Positions 25,261 to 36,045 of a stretch of DNA of 64,000 bases are shown here, in pieces. Position 1 is the first letter of the stretch. Every line of letters begins with the position of its first letter. The DNA comes from Paraspadella gotoi (Eukaryota; Chaetognatha). The DNA lies in the NCBI GenBank assembly GCA_051294375.1, contig CM119267.1:9915458-9979457 (forward strand). Reading direction: 5' to 3'. The notes below the pieces were generated by a model, which was not told where the DNA came from, ran no database searches, and saw nothing but the letters and a program-made list of their open reading frames with translations. The position numbers were made by a program, and so were the translations under genes.

Positions 25261-25455
25261 ATTTCCGTTTTGAACAAACGGGCGGGGGACAGGTTTTATT
25301 TGGCGCTGAGAGTATAAAGTCAAAATAAAACCGGTAAAAACATATGAGAAGACCAGCTTCAAAAGGAAGATAGTGATATAAACTAATACAGTATGTAAAT
25401 TCACGTGGATAAAAATTAATTTTAGGCGGTTATTCAGAGAAAAGTCGACAATTGT

Positions 25456-28400
25456 CTACCAATGACTAGTTTTTCGCGACGAGACTGAGGCGGAGGTTTT
25501 TTGCGCCACTCCTTGCATCGCCGTCGCCATTTCGTCCACGAAAGTATTAAAATTATGCACGTGGGTTCCCCCCAATACTACGCGGTGCGAAGGGTTTGTT
25601 CGGTTAAAATTGTTCACCGCGCAGCTCTCCTCGTAGGTGGTTCCGCCGACGACAAAGAGGACGACGTCCTGTGGAACTTCGCGCATCTGACTATTTCCTA
25701 GAAAAGGAAAGTGGTTCTCCCTCAATCCTTTCCCCTTTAGGAGCTCTTCGAGAGTGTCCACGATCAAGGGTCTGTGTTGCGTATAAATGTTTTCGACGCC
25801 TTTGAGTCCCTTCAAAAACTTTTTCGTGATAGCCATGGGGTGCTGGGTGCCGAAGAGATCGTTGTTCCTCGTTTTCACGCCCCCGTAATCCAGCACCATT
25901 GGGACGAGGCGCCGGACACGTTCGCCGACGCCCTTTTTGGCAAGTGCATCGACAATGGAGGAGATCTCGTTGCCCGAGTGGCGTTCGTACCGTAGGGCGT
26001 AAAGCATGGCGACTCGGACTAAATCAACTTCCCTCGCTTTAGGATTAGCGAACAACGATTTCATCTTTTGGAGGACAACGGCGTGGTCCGACTGGCAAGC
26101 CAGTTCCTGCTCCACTTCCGAAACTTCCAGCAAGGCATGGGCCCCCACCAGACGAGAGAGTTCGCCGACGACAGTCACGTGCTTTGAAACGGTTCCACCC
26201 ATCTTTTTAAATTGAGGATAGCTCTCAACGAAGGCTTTCATATCAGCGATACTCTCAACCTTCTGCTGACCCTTGGACTTAGCCTGGAACTCTTCCATGA
26301 GGGTTTTTATATTGTTGCCAATATCTCCGAAGTTGGAATACATGTTCGAGGCATAGAACCCATCGTGCTCTGGCGAGAGAACGAGCTCTTGAAGCTCCTT
26401 GGAAACTCCGGGGACGCCCGCGAGACTGAGTCGGTTGTTGTTTATGCCCAGTAACTCATGAACCATGGCCTTAAAAATAATAAAGAAAGACGTTACTAAA
26501 GTCCAAAGTAAAAAAACCCTGAAAAATTGCCTTCGTCTGCTTCCATCCCAGTCCCACCCAAAATGGGACAAACAAATAATAGGCTAGCAAAACATGGTTA
26601 AAGCGTGTGCGACAAAAAAAAAGCATAATCTTGGAAAAGCTAAAAGGGGAGAAACTTGAGAAATTACGAGCGAAATAACGCGCGTTTGTGAACAGAGAGA
26701 CTAAAAGAGACCAAATATGGAGTCTTAAGTGATTGACAAACAAAAAAAGGCAATCGACGGGAAGATTAACTTTGTGAAATGGGCAAACAAAGAAGAAGCA
26801 TGCGCGGCCACAAAACGCAAACAATATAAAATAAAACCCGTTACAGTTACTATAGTTTTCGTCTAAAAATTGTCTAGAAATCAGTACTGTTAATAAGAAA
26901 TAAAACTAAATTATATTTGTCAATTTCAGATACCTGATAAGTCCACTGGTTAAGCAGGGGCGTAACTGCGTCGTCGCGACGGTCCAAAATGAGAAGCAAA
27001 GGAGCACGGTCCCCCTGACGAAAATCGAACAACGCCGCTTCCTTTGAAATGACATGCCTGACACTCTCCGCCATTTTTCGCGCCATTTCCGAATTGTTTT
27101 GATAGCGAATTACGGGGCATTTCTTTAACGCCAGCAATACGCTGGTCAAACCTTGGACGCTACGAGTTAGGATCTGTTAAAAGAAAACAAGTGTTACATC
27201 ATCGCAGCTGTCTGTAGCTCGATTTCTCTTTTGTTCTTTGGAACTCCTAGCCTTTTTTTCTTTATCCTTTTTTCTTCTTATTATGAATAAAATTTTTTTC
27301 TACTCCATAAGTTTGCTAGTATTTTTCAGTAAAAGTAAAAAACGAGAAAAAAATTTGCATCATAAAATGATTTTTTTAAAAATTAAAAATTATAGATACA
27401 AAAATGTTTAAGCTTGATATCAACAGTCTGGATAATTCTACCCAGTTGTCTTTGAAAAAAAATCGTCATTTTTTATTATCTTCAATTGAAAACAAAAAGC
27501 TTGACACTGCTTTTTTAATATAATAAAATTTAAAAAAAATTACATAGCTGGCGTCATATTTGACAAAGCAAGACATCATTGTGTTAAATTGTTTTGATAT
27601 TTTTCTTTTAAATATAACAACCTTTAAATATGGAATTTAATTCTATTATTTATAGAATAGTCGATTGGAAAGGGATCATAGACCGACTTAATGATTGAAT
27701 TTTTGAGGGTTCTTTACAGCCCCAATTACGCAAAACATAAAAGGTTATTATTATCATGTCACCATGTACAGATTACCTCTACCATTTACGCCACCTGTAT
27801 TTTTTCTTTTTTTCTCTTTCAAATGTATTAAATAAAAAAATATTTGAAAGAACGATCAGCGTAGAGGATGCCGTAAGTTACTCCACTTCCCGATCAAATT
27901 TTTAAACGTTTTTCCCCCCCCCCATCTATTCTAGACTAACTATTGGTACTATTAATTTTTTTAATTTTTTACATTCTCCTTCGCGTAATCAGAGAAACAT
28001 TTGTGTGTCAAAAAAATTACAGAAAAAAAAAGTAAAACGTTCTGAAAAATAAGAAAAATCTATGAAGAAATTTATTTAGAGGAAGTAGCCGCAGATCAGG
28101 TTCCTTTTAGTTTTACAAATTTAGTTATCCAATATTTATTTAAAACCTGCTGAGTCCAGCTGAGACCATGAGCGCATAGGGGCAACGCCTGGGTGAAGTG
28201 ATGCGGAGCGACGGCGATGAAGTCGGCGAAGTACTCGTGAACCTCACGAACGACTTCATGCTCATCCGCCTCGGCGAGGCTCTTAACGTCGGACTTGGGG
28301 ATCACGTTGCTGAAGTACACGTAGTACAATCCGTAGCGAGGATTTCGGAATTCTTGGCACAGTAGATCGACGTTGTCTCGCGTCGGACGCACGAAACACA

Positions 28401-30593
28401 CACACTGTTAAATTTGAATTACAACTAATTTCTACCTAAATACATGCAAGAAACTGTAATATTTAATTACCCCGTGTCCGTTTTAATATCTAATAAAGAT
28501 AATGTATGAGTAAATCATTAGTTAGAAAACTATTGGACGTTTTTTGTGTATAAGTTTCATTTCATGTTACTAGGGTAGTGCGGGGTAATTCGGAACACTG
28601 ATATATAAAAAAAAAATTTTTGGGTGCATTAAATATTTCAACAACTTGACTTTCCATTATTAAAGTCACAGCATTCCAGTGCTGCAGCAGCTGCAGCAGC
28701 AATTTCAAAGCTGTCAAAACAGTCATATTTGGCGTAATATGATCAATTGATCATGGAATATTAATATATGATAGACGAGACTACTAAGTTTTAGTTATTG
28801 AAAAGATTATTTCGAAAAAATAATTCAATTATTTTTTACATAGCTGCAATTAAATTGGGGTAAAACTTAGTAATAATTTACTAAGTATTGATAACGGTTA
28901 GCAACATTTGTTAAATAATTAGGTGAAAAAAATTATTATACTATTAATATTAGAGTAACAAATTCATTTTTTAGCAATAGTTTGGAATGGAATGTAACGC
29001 CTAAATATTTTGTTAAAAAATTAGTTTGAGACAAAATTAAGATGAAATTAATATAAATTAATATAAATATAAGAAAGGAAATAAAAATAAAAAAATTTAA
29101 AAAGATAAAAAGGAAAAAAATACAAAATTAATTGAAAAGAAAGTGGTGACGATATTCAGGAATGAAAAGGAAAAAACTTGTCAAAATACTATAAATCAAA
29201 AAATATATACAAATTTTGTATCTATTCAACCTATTCAATAATTTTTCAAAAGTGAGAACATAGTATTAAAAATTAAAAATTATTTTACACACTTAAGAAT
29301 GTAAGATTTAAAATTTTTTATACATAAAACAACAATGAGAGGCTCTATGCTCCAAATAATAGTGTTTTAGTTATTATTTTTTATAATATTATAAAGAATT
29401 TAGTAAAGTAATCTTGCAATTTTCATAAGTAAATATTAAATTAATATTATGAAATTGGGATATATTAAACGTCCAGTACTTAGCTACATGATGGGGAAAA
29501 AAATTTTTAAAATATTTATCCAATGAAAAAAGGTTAGCATTTTTTGGTGCTTCTCGCGAACAGACACGGGGTAACATTTTGTAAAAATAGGGAACGACGA
29601 CTACTACTGGGACTTCAAACTGGAGTGATACGAAAATACTTTATTAAACTCGTATTTCTTTCAGTGTATAAAATTTTTATAACATTTATTAGTTAGAAAA
29701 CAACGTTTAACAGTATAATCACAGTGGCTCTCAAGCGCGGAGTCACTTTTCTTCATTTTTTTCTTCGAAATTTGAACAGTTAATTTTTAATGCTGATTGT
29801 GAAGTTATCCGATATAAAAATAAAAATTTTTGGTGATAAAATGTCAGTTTGGTGATTTGTTATTATAAAACAAAAATAAAGTAAAAATTTTTATTTTTAA
29901 TATATTTTAAAGGGAAAACGTGATGATTATAATTAAGTATTATTCATAATATAAAAAAATTGTATTCTTGTTTGCGATACTTTTACTACAGTAACTTAAT
30001 AATCAAAAAAATGAAACGTGAACAAAAATTTTATCGTTCTAATAGCAACTGAAGGATTAATAGTAATGTCCTCTTTCAAATTACAAATTTTGCTTCAGAA
30101 ATTTACTATTTCAGGAAAATCTTTATAAACTAACTCTCAAAATATCCTTGCTAGAATTTTGCGAATTGGTAGAAAACAAAAGTCAAGTATTTTTCTAATA
30201 GCATTACAAAAAATTATAACCCAATCGCTCTTCGATTTTATTATATGACAAGTTTTTTCGTATCACTCCAGATTGATTAGCGATTGATTGAAGGCCCTGT
30301 ATGGGCCAAAAATAAAGGTAAGAAAAATAATGTACCTTGAGATGTTTCATGACTTCTCTTGCCGAAGATTCAATTCGTTCAAAAAGGTAAACTTCCTTGC
30401 GTAGAACTTCGGACTGTGAATAAACTACGGAAACGATGCTTGTTGTTTCTTTGTCCATCAGCAAAACCTACAGAACCAATTCATCAATAATACACTTTAA
30501 AAGGTTCTAAGGTGGCGAATATACCTTCATTCCAGGCCCGCTGTCTTCGATCATTTTACCAATGTAAAGCCGAAGTGCTTTAATAAGATCCAT
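25456..30593 (-). CDS. VPS45: Vacuolar protein sorting-associated protein 45 (Sec1/Munc18 family)
   Basis: This SM protein regulates syntaxin-16/Tlg2-type SNAREs in traffic between the trans-Golgi network and endosomes. Five exons: 30525-30593, 30336-30467, 28147-28404, 26934-27173 and 25456-26469, all in phase. They give 570 residues, the length I recall for human VPS45. Landmarks are [60 protein letters not shown], then [17 protein letters not shown]. Also present are [37 protein letters not shown] and [10 protein letters not shown]. The 1.0-kb and 1.9-kb introns are AT-rich; the latter carries a TIR element remnant (28573-29400). Confidence 0.97.
28573..29400. mobile_element. TIR DNA element, second copy (VPS45 intron)
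   Basis: The left end GGGTAGTGCGGGGTAATTCG followed by GAACACTGA matches the element at 4648. The interior at 28980-29400 is homologous to 6620-6980. A matching right end was not found. An unusual CTGCAGCAGCTGCAGCAGC near 28680-28700 lies inside. Confidence 0.55.
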
Positions 30594-30779
30594 GGTAATA
30601 TTGCTTTAGTTTTTAATTTATTAAACATGCGTATCTGGTTAATAAATTTGATAACGATAATTTCATAATAAAACTAGAACGAAAAATTCAATCGGAATGT
30701 TAAAAAAATAGAAAATTTGATCGTTCCTTCTTTAATTTTAGTTAAAGGCACTAAATGGCAAGTTTTTAAAACGAAAAAA

Positions 30780-30840
30780 TTACGGCTTTTGGAGGATTTG
30801 AACCTCCACGTAAAATATCACCGAATTCCCAAGAAAAAAA
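30780..30840 (-). pseudogene. tRNA 3'-half-like fragment
   Basis: Read on the minus strand, GGAGGTTCAAATCCTCC is a perfect T arm (5-bp stem, TTCAAAT loop), followed by AAAAGCCG, like a 3' acceptor strand. I find no matching D arm, anticodon arm or 5' acceptor strand upstream. It is best read as a tRNA-derived fragment or a decayed SINE head between FBP1 and VPS45. Confidence 0.35.
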
Positions 30841-31072
30841 AAAGATCTATTACGTCAAAATATTGACAAATCGACATCGACCATCTCACACAATTTTTCC
30901 TTAGTATCTAAATCCTCGTATTTTATTTGAAAATAAAAAGTTATGTGCATTGAAAGATCTTTGAGTATTACGTATTGATGATTATATGAACCACCTAAAA
31001 TCACCTAAATAATGGAAGTTTAAACCGAGTAGTATTGACCAAAGACCAACTAAATTTGAAAAAACTCAAGGC

Positions 31073-32637
31073 TTATGTTGCGCACTCCTTGAAGCAGGCC
31101 AAAACGTCGTCCACATCATCGGGAGATCCCAGATATATGGGCACGCGCTGATGGATAGCCTCTGGAACGATATCGAGAATAGGCTGGTAGCCCGTAGTGG
31201 CTTTCCCACCTGCCTGCTCGATGATAAAAGACATTGGGTTGCATTCGTAGAGAAGACGCAGTTTGCCCTTAGGAGACTCGGTCGTCGCCGGGTAGGAAAA
31301 TATTCCACCATAGACTAGGGTGCGATGCACGTCGGCCACCATGGAGCCGATGTAGCGGGCGCCATAAGGTTTTCCAGACTCGGGATACTTCTTGGAATGA
31401 ATGTATTTGCGCGTGGCCTCATTCCAAAACTTGTCATATCCATCGTTGATGGAGTAAATCTTGCCACGGGGTTTGATTCGGATGTTAGGCTCCGTCAAGA
31501 TGAACTCACCGATAGAAGGATCAAGCTGGAAACCGTTAACGCCATTGCCCGTCGAGAGGACGACCATGGTCGCACTGCCATAGAGGGCGTAGCCAGCGGC
31601 GACGATGTTACGGCCAGGCTGAAGCGCGTCGCTGACGTCAGCGTTAGGGGGCGTCGTCGTTCGCTTGTAGATGGCAAAGATCGAGCCGATGGAAACCAAG
31701 CAATCAATGTTCGAAGAGCCGTCGAGAGGATCGAAACAGACCACATACTTGCCTGAAAAATGATTTCGAAAAAAAAGTAGGGTAAACCTGTAAAAAAAAT
31801 CTTAAAAGTATAGTGATCTCGCCAGACGTTACTATAAAGAAAATTAATAAAAATATTTTTAAAAAAATTGATTAATGCGATAATAAATTATTAATAATTG
31901 ATTGATATAATAATAATTGATTGATTGATATAATAATAATTGATTGATTTATGAAATGATAATTAATTACTGATGCGATGATAACCAAATATTGATGCGA
32001 CGATAACCAAATGATTGATACAATGATAATCATTCATTGATGCGATGATAATCATTCATTGATGCGATGATATAATCATTTCATTGATGCGATGGATAAT
32101 CATTTATTGATGCGATGATAATCATTCATTGATGCGATGATAGTAATTCATCATAAATAAAACATGCGTGTATGAGTGAGAGTAAGAGATAATACGATGG
32201 TAAAGAAGTGTGACGACTACGGTCAGAAAAAAGCAGAACCGATCCTTAATCCGCCCAAGTCGGGCTTTAGCCCGTCTGGCGAGATAAAAAGGCAGCGGCG
32301 AACCTTGATCCTTCCCCTCGATCAGCACGGCGTCTTTATTTTCTTCCGTGACCAAGACACAGGTGGTCAAGGAGCTTCGGAGCATGTTTATGAAGAGGTC
32401 GTTAGCGATTTGGTCGAGCTTCTTCACTTCTTCCCCTTGTACGTTGGTGGTGTTTGCCAAGCCGTAAAGATTGGCCAGGCCGGCTTTGCGCACGGCCGCC
32501 GAGACGGCCTTGATGGCCGTCAGCATGGCGTTAAGCAATTGCGTCAACTCACCGGTCGCCCCTGGGTGCTTTTGCTGCTCGTTGATGACGAACCGCGTCA
32601 GCGTCATGCAGTCCGAATTTATTATTCCCATCGACAT
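31073..32637 (-). CDS. FBP1: Fructose-1,6-bisphosphatase
   Basis: This gluconeogenic enzyme hydrolyses fructose-1,6-bisphosphate to fructose-6-phosphate. Exons 32304-32637 and 31073-31752 give 337 residues, the family length. Exon 1 has [20 protein letters not shown] and [14 protein letters not shown]. The metal-binding loop [19 protein letters not shown] opens exon 2. Further on are [59 protein letters not shown] and a C-terminal [16 protein letters not shown]. No transit peptide is present, so it is cytosolic. The single intron (31753-32303) is almost entirely a TIR element. The donor is CAAG|gttcgcc, weak by consensus but required to keep the conserved frame. Confidence 0.97.
31816..32285 (+). 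mobile_element. ATCTCGCCAGACG-TIR element, copy 1 (constitutes FBP1 intron)
   Basis: Perfect 13-bp terminal inverted repeats: ATCTCGCCAGACG at 31816-31828 and CGTCTGGCGAGAT at 32273-32285. The interior has GTTACTATAAAGAAAATTAA, then tandem TTGATTGATATAATAATAA units and (TGATGCGATGATAATCATTC)n. The right-end block is GTGTGACGACTACGGTCAGA, then GTCGGGCTTTAGCCCGTCTG. No transposase is present. It leaves only 18 nt of intron before the element on the donor side and about 63 nt on the acceptor side. Confidence 0.8.
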
Positions 32638-33522
32638 TTTATCTCCACGAAAAAAATATCGATGGTAAAATCTAAAAGTTTAAAAAAGCGGATTCATTTA
32701 TTAAATAAAAAATCTTAAAAGTAAGAGTGATCTCGCCAAATGAGATATTCAAGTCAATTACTTAAAAAATCTTAACAGCATAATGAGAGAGAGAGCGAGC
32801 GGGATATGGAGCGAAGGAGGGGAAGATGGAGGGAGTGGGATGGAGTGAGGGAGATGGAGAAAGAGAGAGGTGGGGAAAGAGAAAAAGAAAGAGAAGTAAC
32901 AAGCGTTTAAAAACTAAAATGTATTAGGATGTTGCCAAGTGCCGTTCGATTTCATTGTTAAATGACGATTCCATTGTTGGATGACGATTCTATTATTGTG
33001 ACACTAAGGCGTAGAGAAAGGTAGGGAATGAAATTGAGAGACATAAATAAAAAAAAATTGTTTTGTAAATAAAATATAAACAAAACGAGTATGAACTCCA
33101 AAATAACATTCGTGAATGACCTTAATGTTATTGTCTGTACTGAATCAACCATTTCGAATTCGAAATGAAACGCATATATTAAAATTTTTAGCTTTATCCC
33201 TTAACGGATTTTTATAAAAATTAATTGTTATTCGTAATTAATCTATTTAAAGAGAGAGATAGAGACATATCCGTATTAAAAAAAATTGGTTTTGTAAAAA
33301 TGTAATTTTGAAAGATCTTGATTCTTGATGATGAAAAGCCATATCTAAATTTTTAACTTCCTACAATTACACATTTGATGATATACAATAGTAAAAAAGC
33401 GTGACGACGACGACGACGACGTCACTAAGAAGTCCTTGAAAACTCGGCCCGTGTGGCGAGATAAAAACAAAATAAATAAGTAACGAACTTTGGAATGTAT
33501 AAGACTTTGGAACAAAAGAAAA
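32638..33522. mobile_element. FBP1/hydrolase gap with ATCTCGCCA element copy 2
   Basis: ATCTCGCCA at 32730-32738 and TGGCGAGAT at 33454-33462 bound a diverged copy. It has the same outer flank (AATCTTAAAAGTA) and the same right-end GTGACGACGACGACGACG block. A purine-rich tract (GAGAGAGAGAGCGAGCGGGA and following, 32785-32895) lies within. I see no gene here. Confidence 0.65.
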
Positions 33523-34723
33523 TCAAGAGTCTAATCTATTCAAAAACAAGTTAAAAGCCCTAATGAACGGGCTTTCTTCCCATTGGTTGTCGTTGTGGCC
33601 TAGATGATTTCCTTTTACGAAAACACTGCAGCGTTTGTTTTTGTTCTTCGAATATTCAAAAAATATATTTCTTTGACGCTGGAAGTAAACGACGGTGTCT
33701 TCTGTGGCGGCGTATTGAAAAAGGCAACCCCTAAAGCGAGGCATAAGATCGACAGCGTTAAATTCTTTCCGGTAATGCAAACCCGATGCCCATCCGCTCA
33801 TCGGGCAACAGTCGTTCAACAATAGTTCCAAAGAATCGAGCGCGTTGAGAAGAATCAAAGCCCGAGAGTTGACTAGATCGGCAAGTGCCATGGAGACCGC
33901 TCCGCCCAACGAACGTCCGGCGAGGACGACGTCCCGTCGGTCGACACCGACGTCGGCAGCGACGACGCCGAGAACGGTTTCGGCAGCAGCCATGACAGAG
34001 TCGTGATTCGGCGACCCCGTGCTGAGCATGTACCCGGGATAGTCCCAGGCGTAGACGCGAAGGCCATAACTCGCCAGGGTTTCGTAAACGAAGGGCTCTC
34101 GGGGAGTGTAGCCAGCGTTTGGATTGCTGTACATTACGCTTTAATGAAAAAAAAATATTTACTTACTAATTGAATTAAAAATAATCGAGACAGTCTTACT
34201 TGAGATGGCTATCGTAGAAGGGGCCCGACTGGTTGGCGGGAAAAACCCTAATCGAAATGTTGTTGCCCGATCCTGTCGTCGCGAAAAGATTAATGGCTCC
34301 TGGCACGTAACGACACCAGGCCTGATTATCGCAAGGCTCTGGGATGTAGAGCAGCTGCGGCATCAGGAAAGGGACCGAGGCGATCATGACCAAAATCATA
34401 AGGAAGTAAGCAATGATGACAGCCCCGCCAATGAGAACTATCTTTTTCGTGCGAGCCGACGTATGCGATTTGACGGTGACCCGCGATTCGGGTCGGATAG
34501 ACTCGGGGTCGGGGCTCTCGTCGGTCGCTTTCTCCTCGGTGCAAGTGGGAGAGTAGAGAGCGGCCCGAGTGCGGCAACAACGGCACCGGCAGCGGCACCA
34601 GATCAGGCAAAGGCACAAGCAGAAAAAAAGGAAGACGAAAATCCAAAGGGAAGATTCCACAATCACGCAGATCCGGAAAAGCGGATCAACCGCCACCCAA
34701 TCGACCAATGTATTCGTAGACAT
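33523..34723 (-). CDS. Membrane-anchored alpha/beta hydrolase (ABHD13/17-like)
   Basis: A probable serine hydrolase with lipid or acyl-protein substrates; the exact subfamily is unclear. Exons 34200-34723 and 33523-34138 give 379 residues. The N-terminus MSTNTLVDWVAVDPLFRIC leads into a hydrophobic helix ending in a Cys-rich run (LFFCLCLCLIWCRCRCRCC), a candidate for palmitoylation. A Ser/Glu-rich linker and a second helix, VLIGGAVIIAYFLMILVMIA, follow. The hydrolase fold has SYGLRVYAWDYPGYMLSTG and a nucleophile elbow AGRSLGGAVS. The likely acid is in ATEDTVV and the likely His in GNHLGHND. No ATG exists in frame upstream, so the start is 34723. The N-terminal layout is unlike the ABHD proteins I know. 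Confidence 0.82.
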
Positions 34724-36045
34724 TGCTTTTTGTTTCGTATTCACGCGGTCACTCCCGTCATTTTTATTTTCGATTGGTCCTGTCTTGCCTGCAGGCTTGA
34801 TAGAAAAGACACTTTCATTTATAGAGCGCAATTTAAACTGGTAAAAATCGGCCTAGCCTAAAGAGGTATGTCTTACGACGGAAGTTATCACAAATGGATT
34901 ACAATATACGGCTTTTCCTCTCTTAGACAAAAAAAGTAAATCTTGTGTGACTAGGTAGCAAGCAAATTTTTAAATTAGTGGCTTCGTTCTAGGTGAGAAC
35001 GAACTTTTTTAAACTATCAAAATACGAAATCTCATGGTTCACAGAGTTTGGCAACTGAGACGAAAAAAAAATATTTACCGAAAATTTACTAAACTCAAAT
35101 GACTGAAACAACGTAAATAATTAAATATAAAAAATGACGACAGCAAAGCTAAAAAAACCCAGCGCCTAAAATTTAAAAAAAGCTAAATGACATTTTAACA
35201 AAACCAATTCAGTTTACGCTTCAGTCATGACAATGAGAAAATCCCTTCAGTTCATGAACTGGAATTATGTGCTTCAAAAATTTAAACAAGGAATTTTAGA
35301 CACTTATGGTGCCGTTAGACGCTATTCTAAACAGATGAAATCAAACACGCCTTAAAATCAGAAACAAACCAAAGCAAAACAGGAAAAGGATTTTTTTAAA
35401 AAATTAATGTTAGACGAAAAAACGGTACGGTAACTATTTTTTCTTGTTCTTGGATAACAATAGAGATCCGAATTAGCATTGACCTCAACAATATTGGGAG
35501 CTAAGTCTACAAAGAATCTGTAAAAACAGTAATCGGGTTCATTTTTTGTTTTGTTTTTGTATTTGTTTCAGCAGGAAAACCGTAGAAACATAGCCATAAG
35601 GACACTGGGAGTAACAACAATAATAATCTTAGCTTGTACAATTGTGACAAAGGAAAACATAAGGATATTTCGCATAATTCGCCTTAAAAACCCTTGAAAT
35701 TTACGTCTAAAATCCTGCTTAAGGCTTAGAGACTTACTAAGACACCATTCCAGAAAAAAATTAACCAAGATTTTAAAACTTGTACCACACACGTAATGCC
35801 ACATTTACGAACAATATCCAACTTTGCACAAACATTTGCCAAGTGCCGACTTATATTTAAGAAATATTTGTCCGCACAATTTGTCATGAATTTTTTAATT
35901 AGAGAAAAAAAATAGAAATCTTTCCATATGATGTTAATGAAATATTAAATGGGCCAAAATATGCAAAACGTAAAATAAAATGAAGCTTTTTTTCAAAACA
36001 AAAAAAAAAAACCAAAAAAAAAAACCAAAAAACAAAAGTGACGTT
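34724..36045. other. Gap between C-clamp gene stop and hydrolase start
   Basis: 1.3 kb, AT-rich, with A-runs near 35998-36030. It probably contains the 3' UTR of the C-clamp factor and the hydrolase promoter. The plus-strand ORF at 34205-34861 is antisense shadow. I see no RNA gene or repeat family here. Confidence 0.5.

Noticed and set aside
31880-32150. Possible CRISPR-like array of TGATGCGATGATAATCATTC units
   Set aside because: Units are directly tandem without unique spacers, lie in a eukaryotic intron and recur as part of a TIR element.
34724-34831. Longer N-terminus for the alpha/beta hydrolase
   Set aside because: The frame is open to 34831 but the first codon there is TTG; the first ATG is 34723.
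34205-34861. 218-codon plus-strand ORF
   Set aside because: It is antisense to the hydrolase exon, has a skewed Arg/Lys/Gln composition and no motif; it is a shadow of the GC-rich coding strand.
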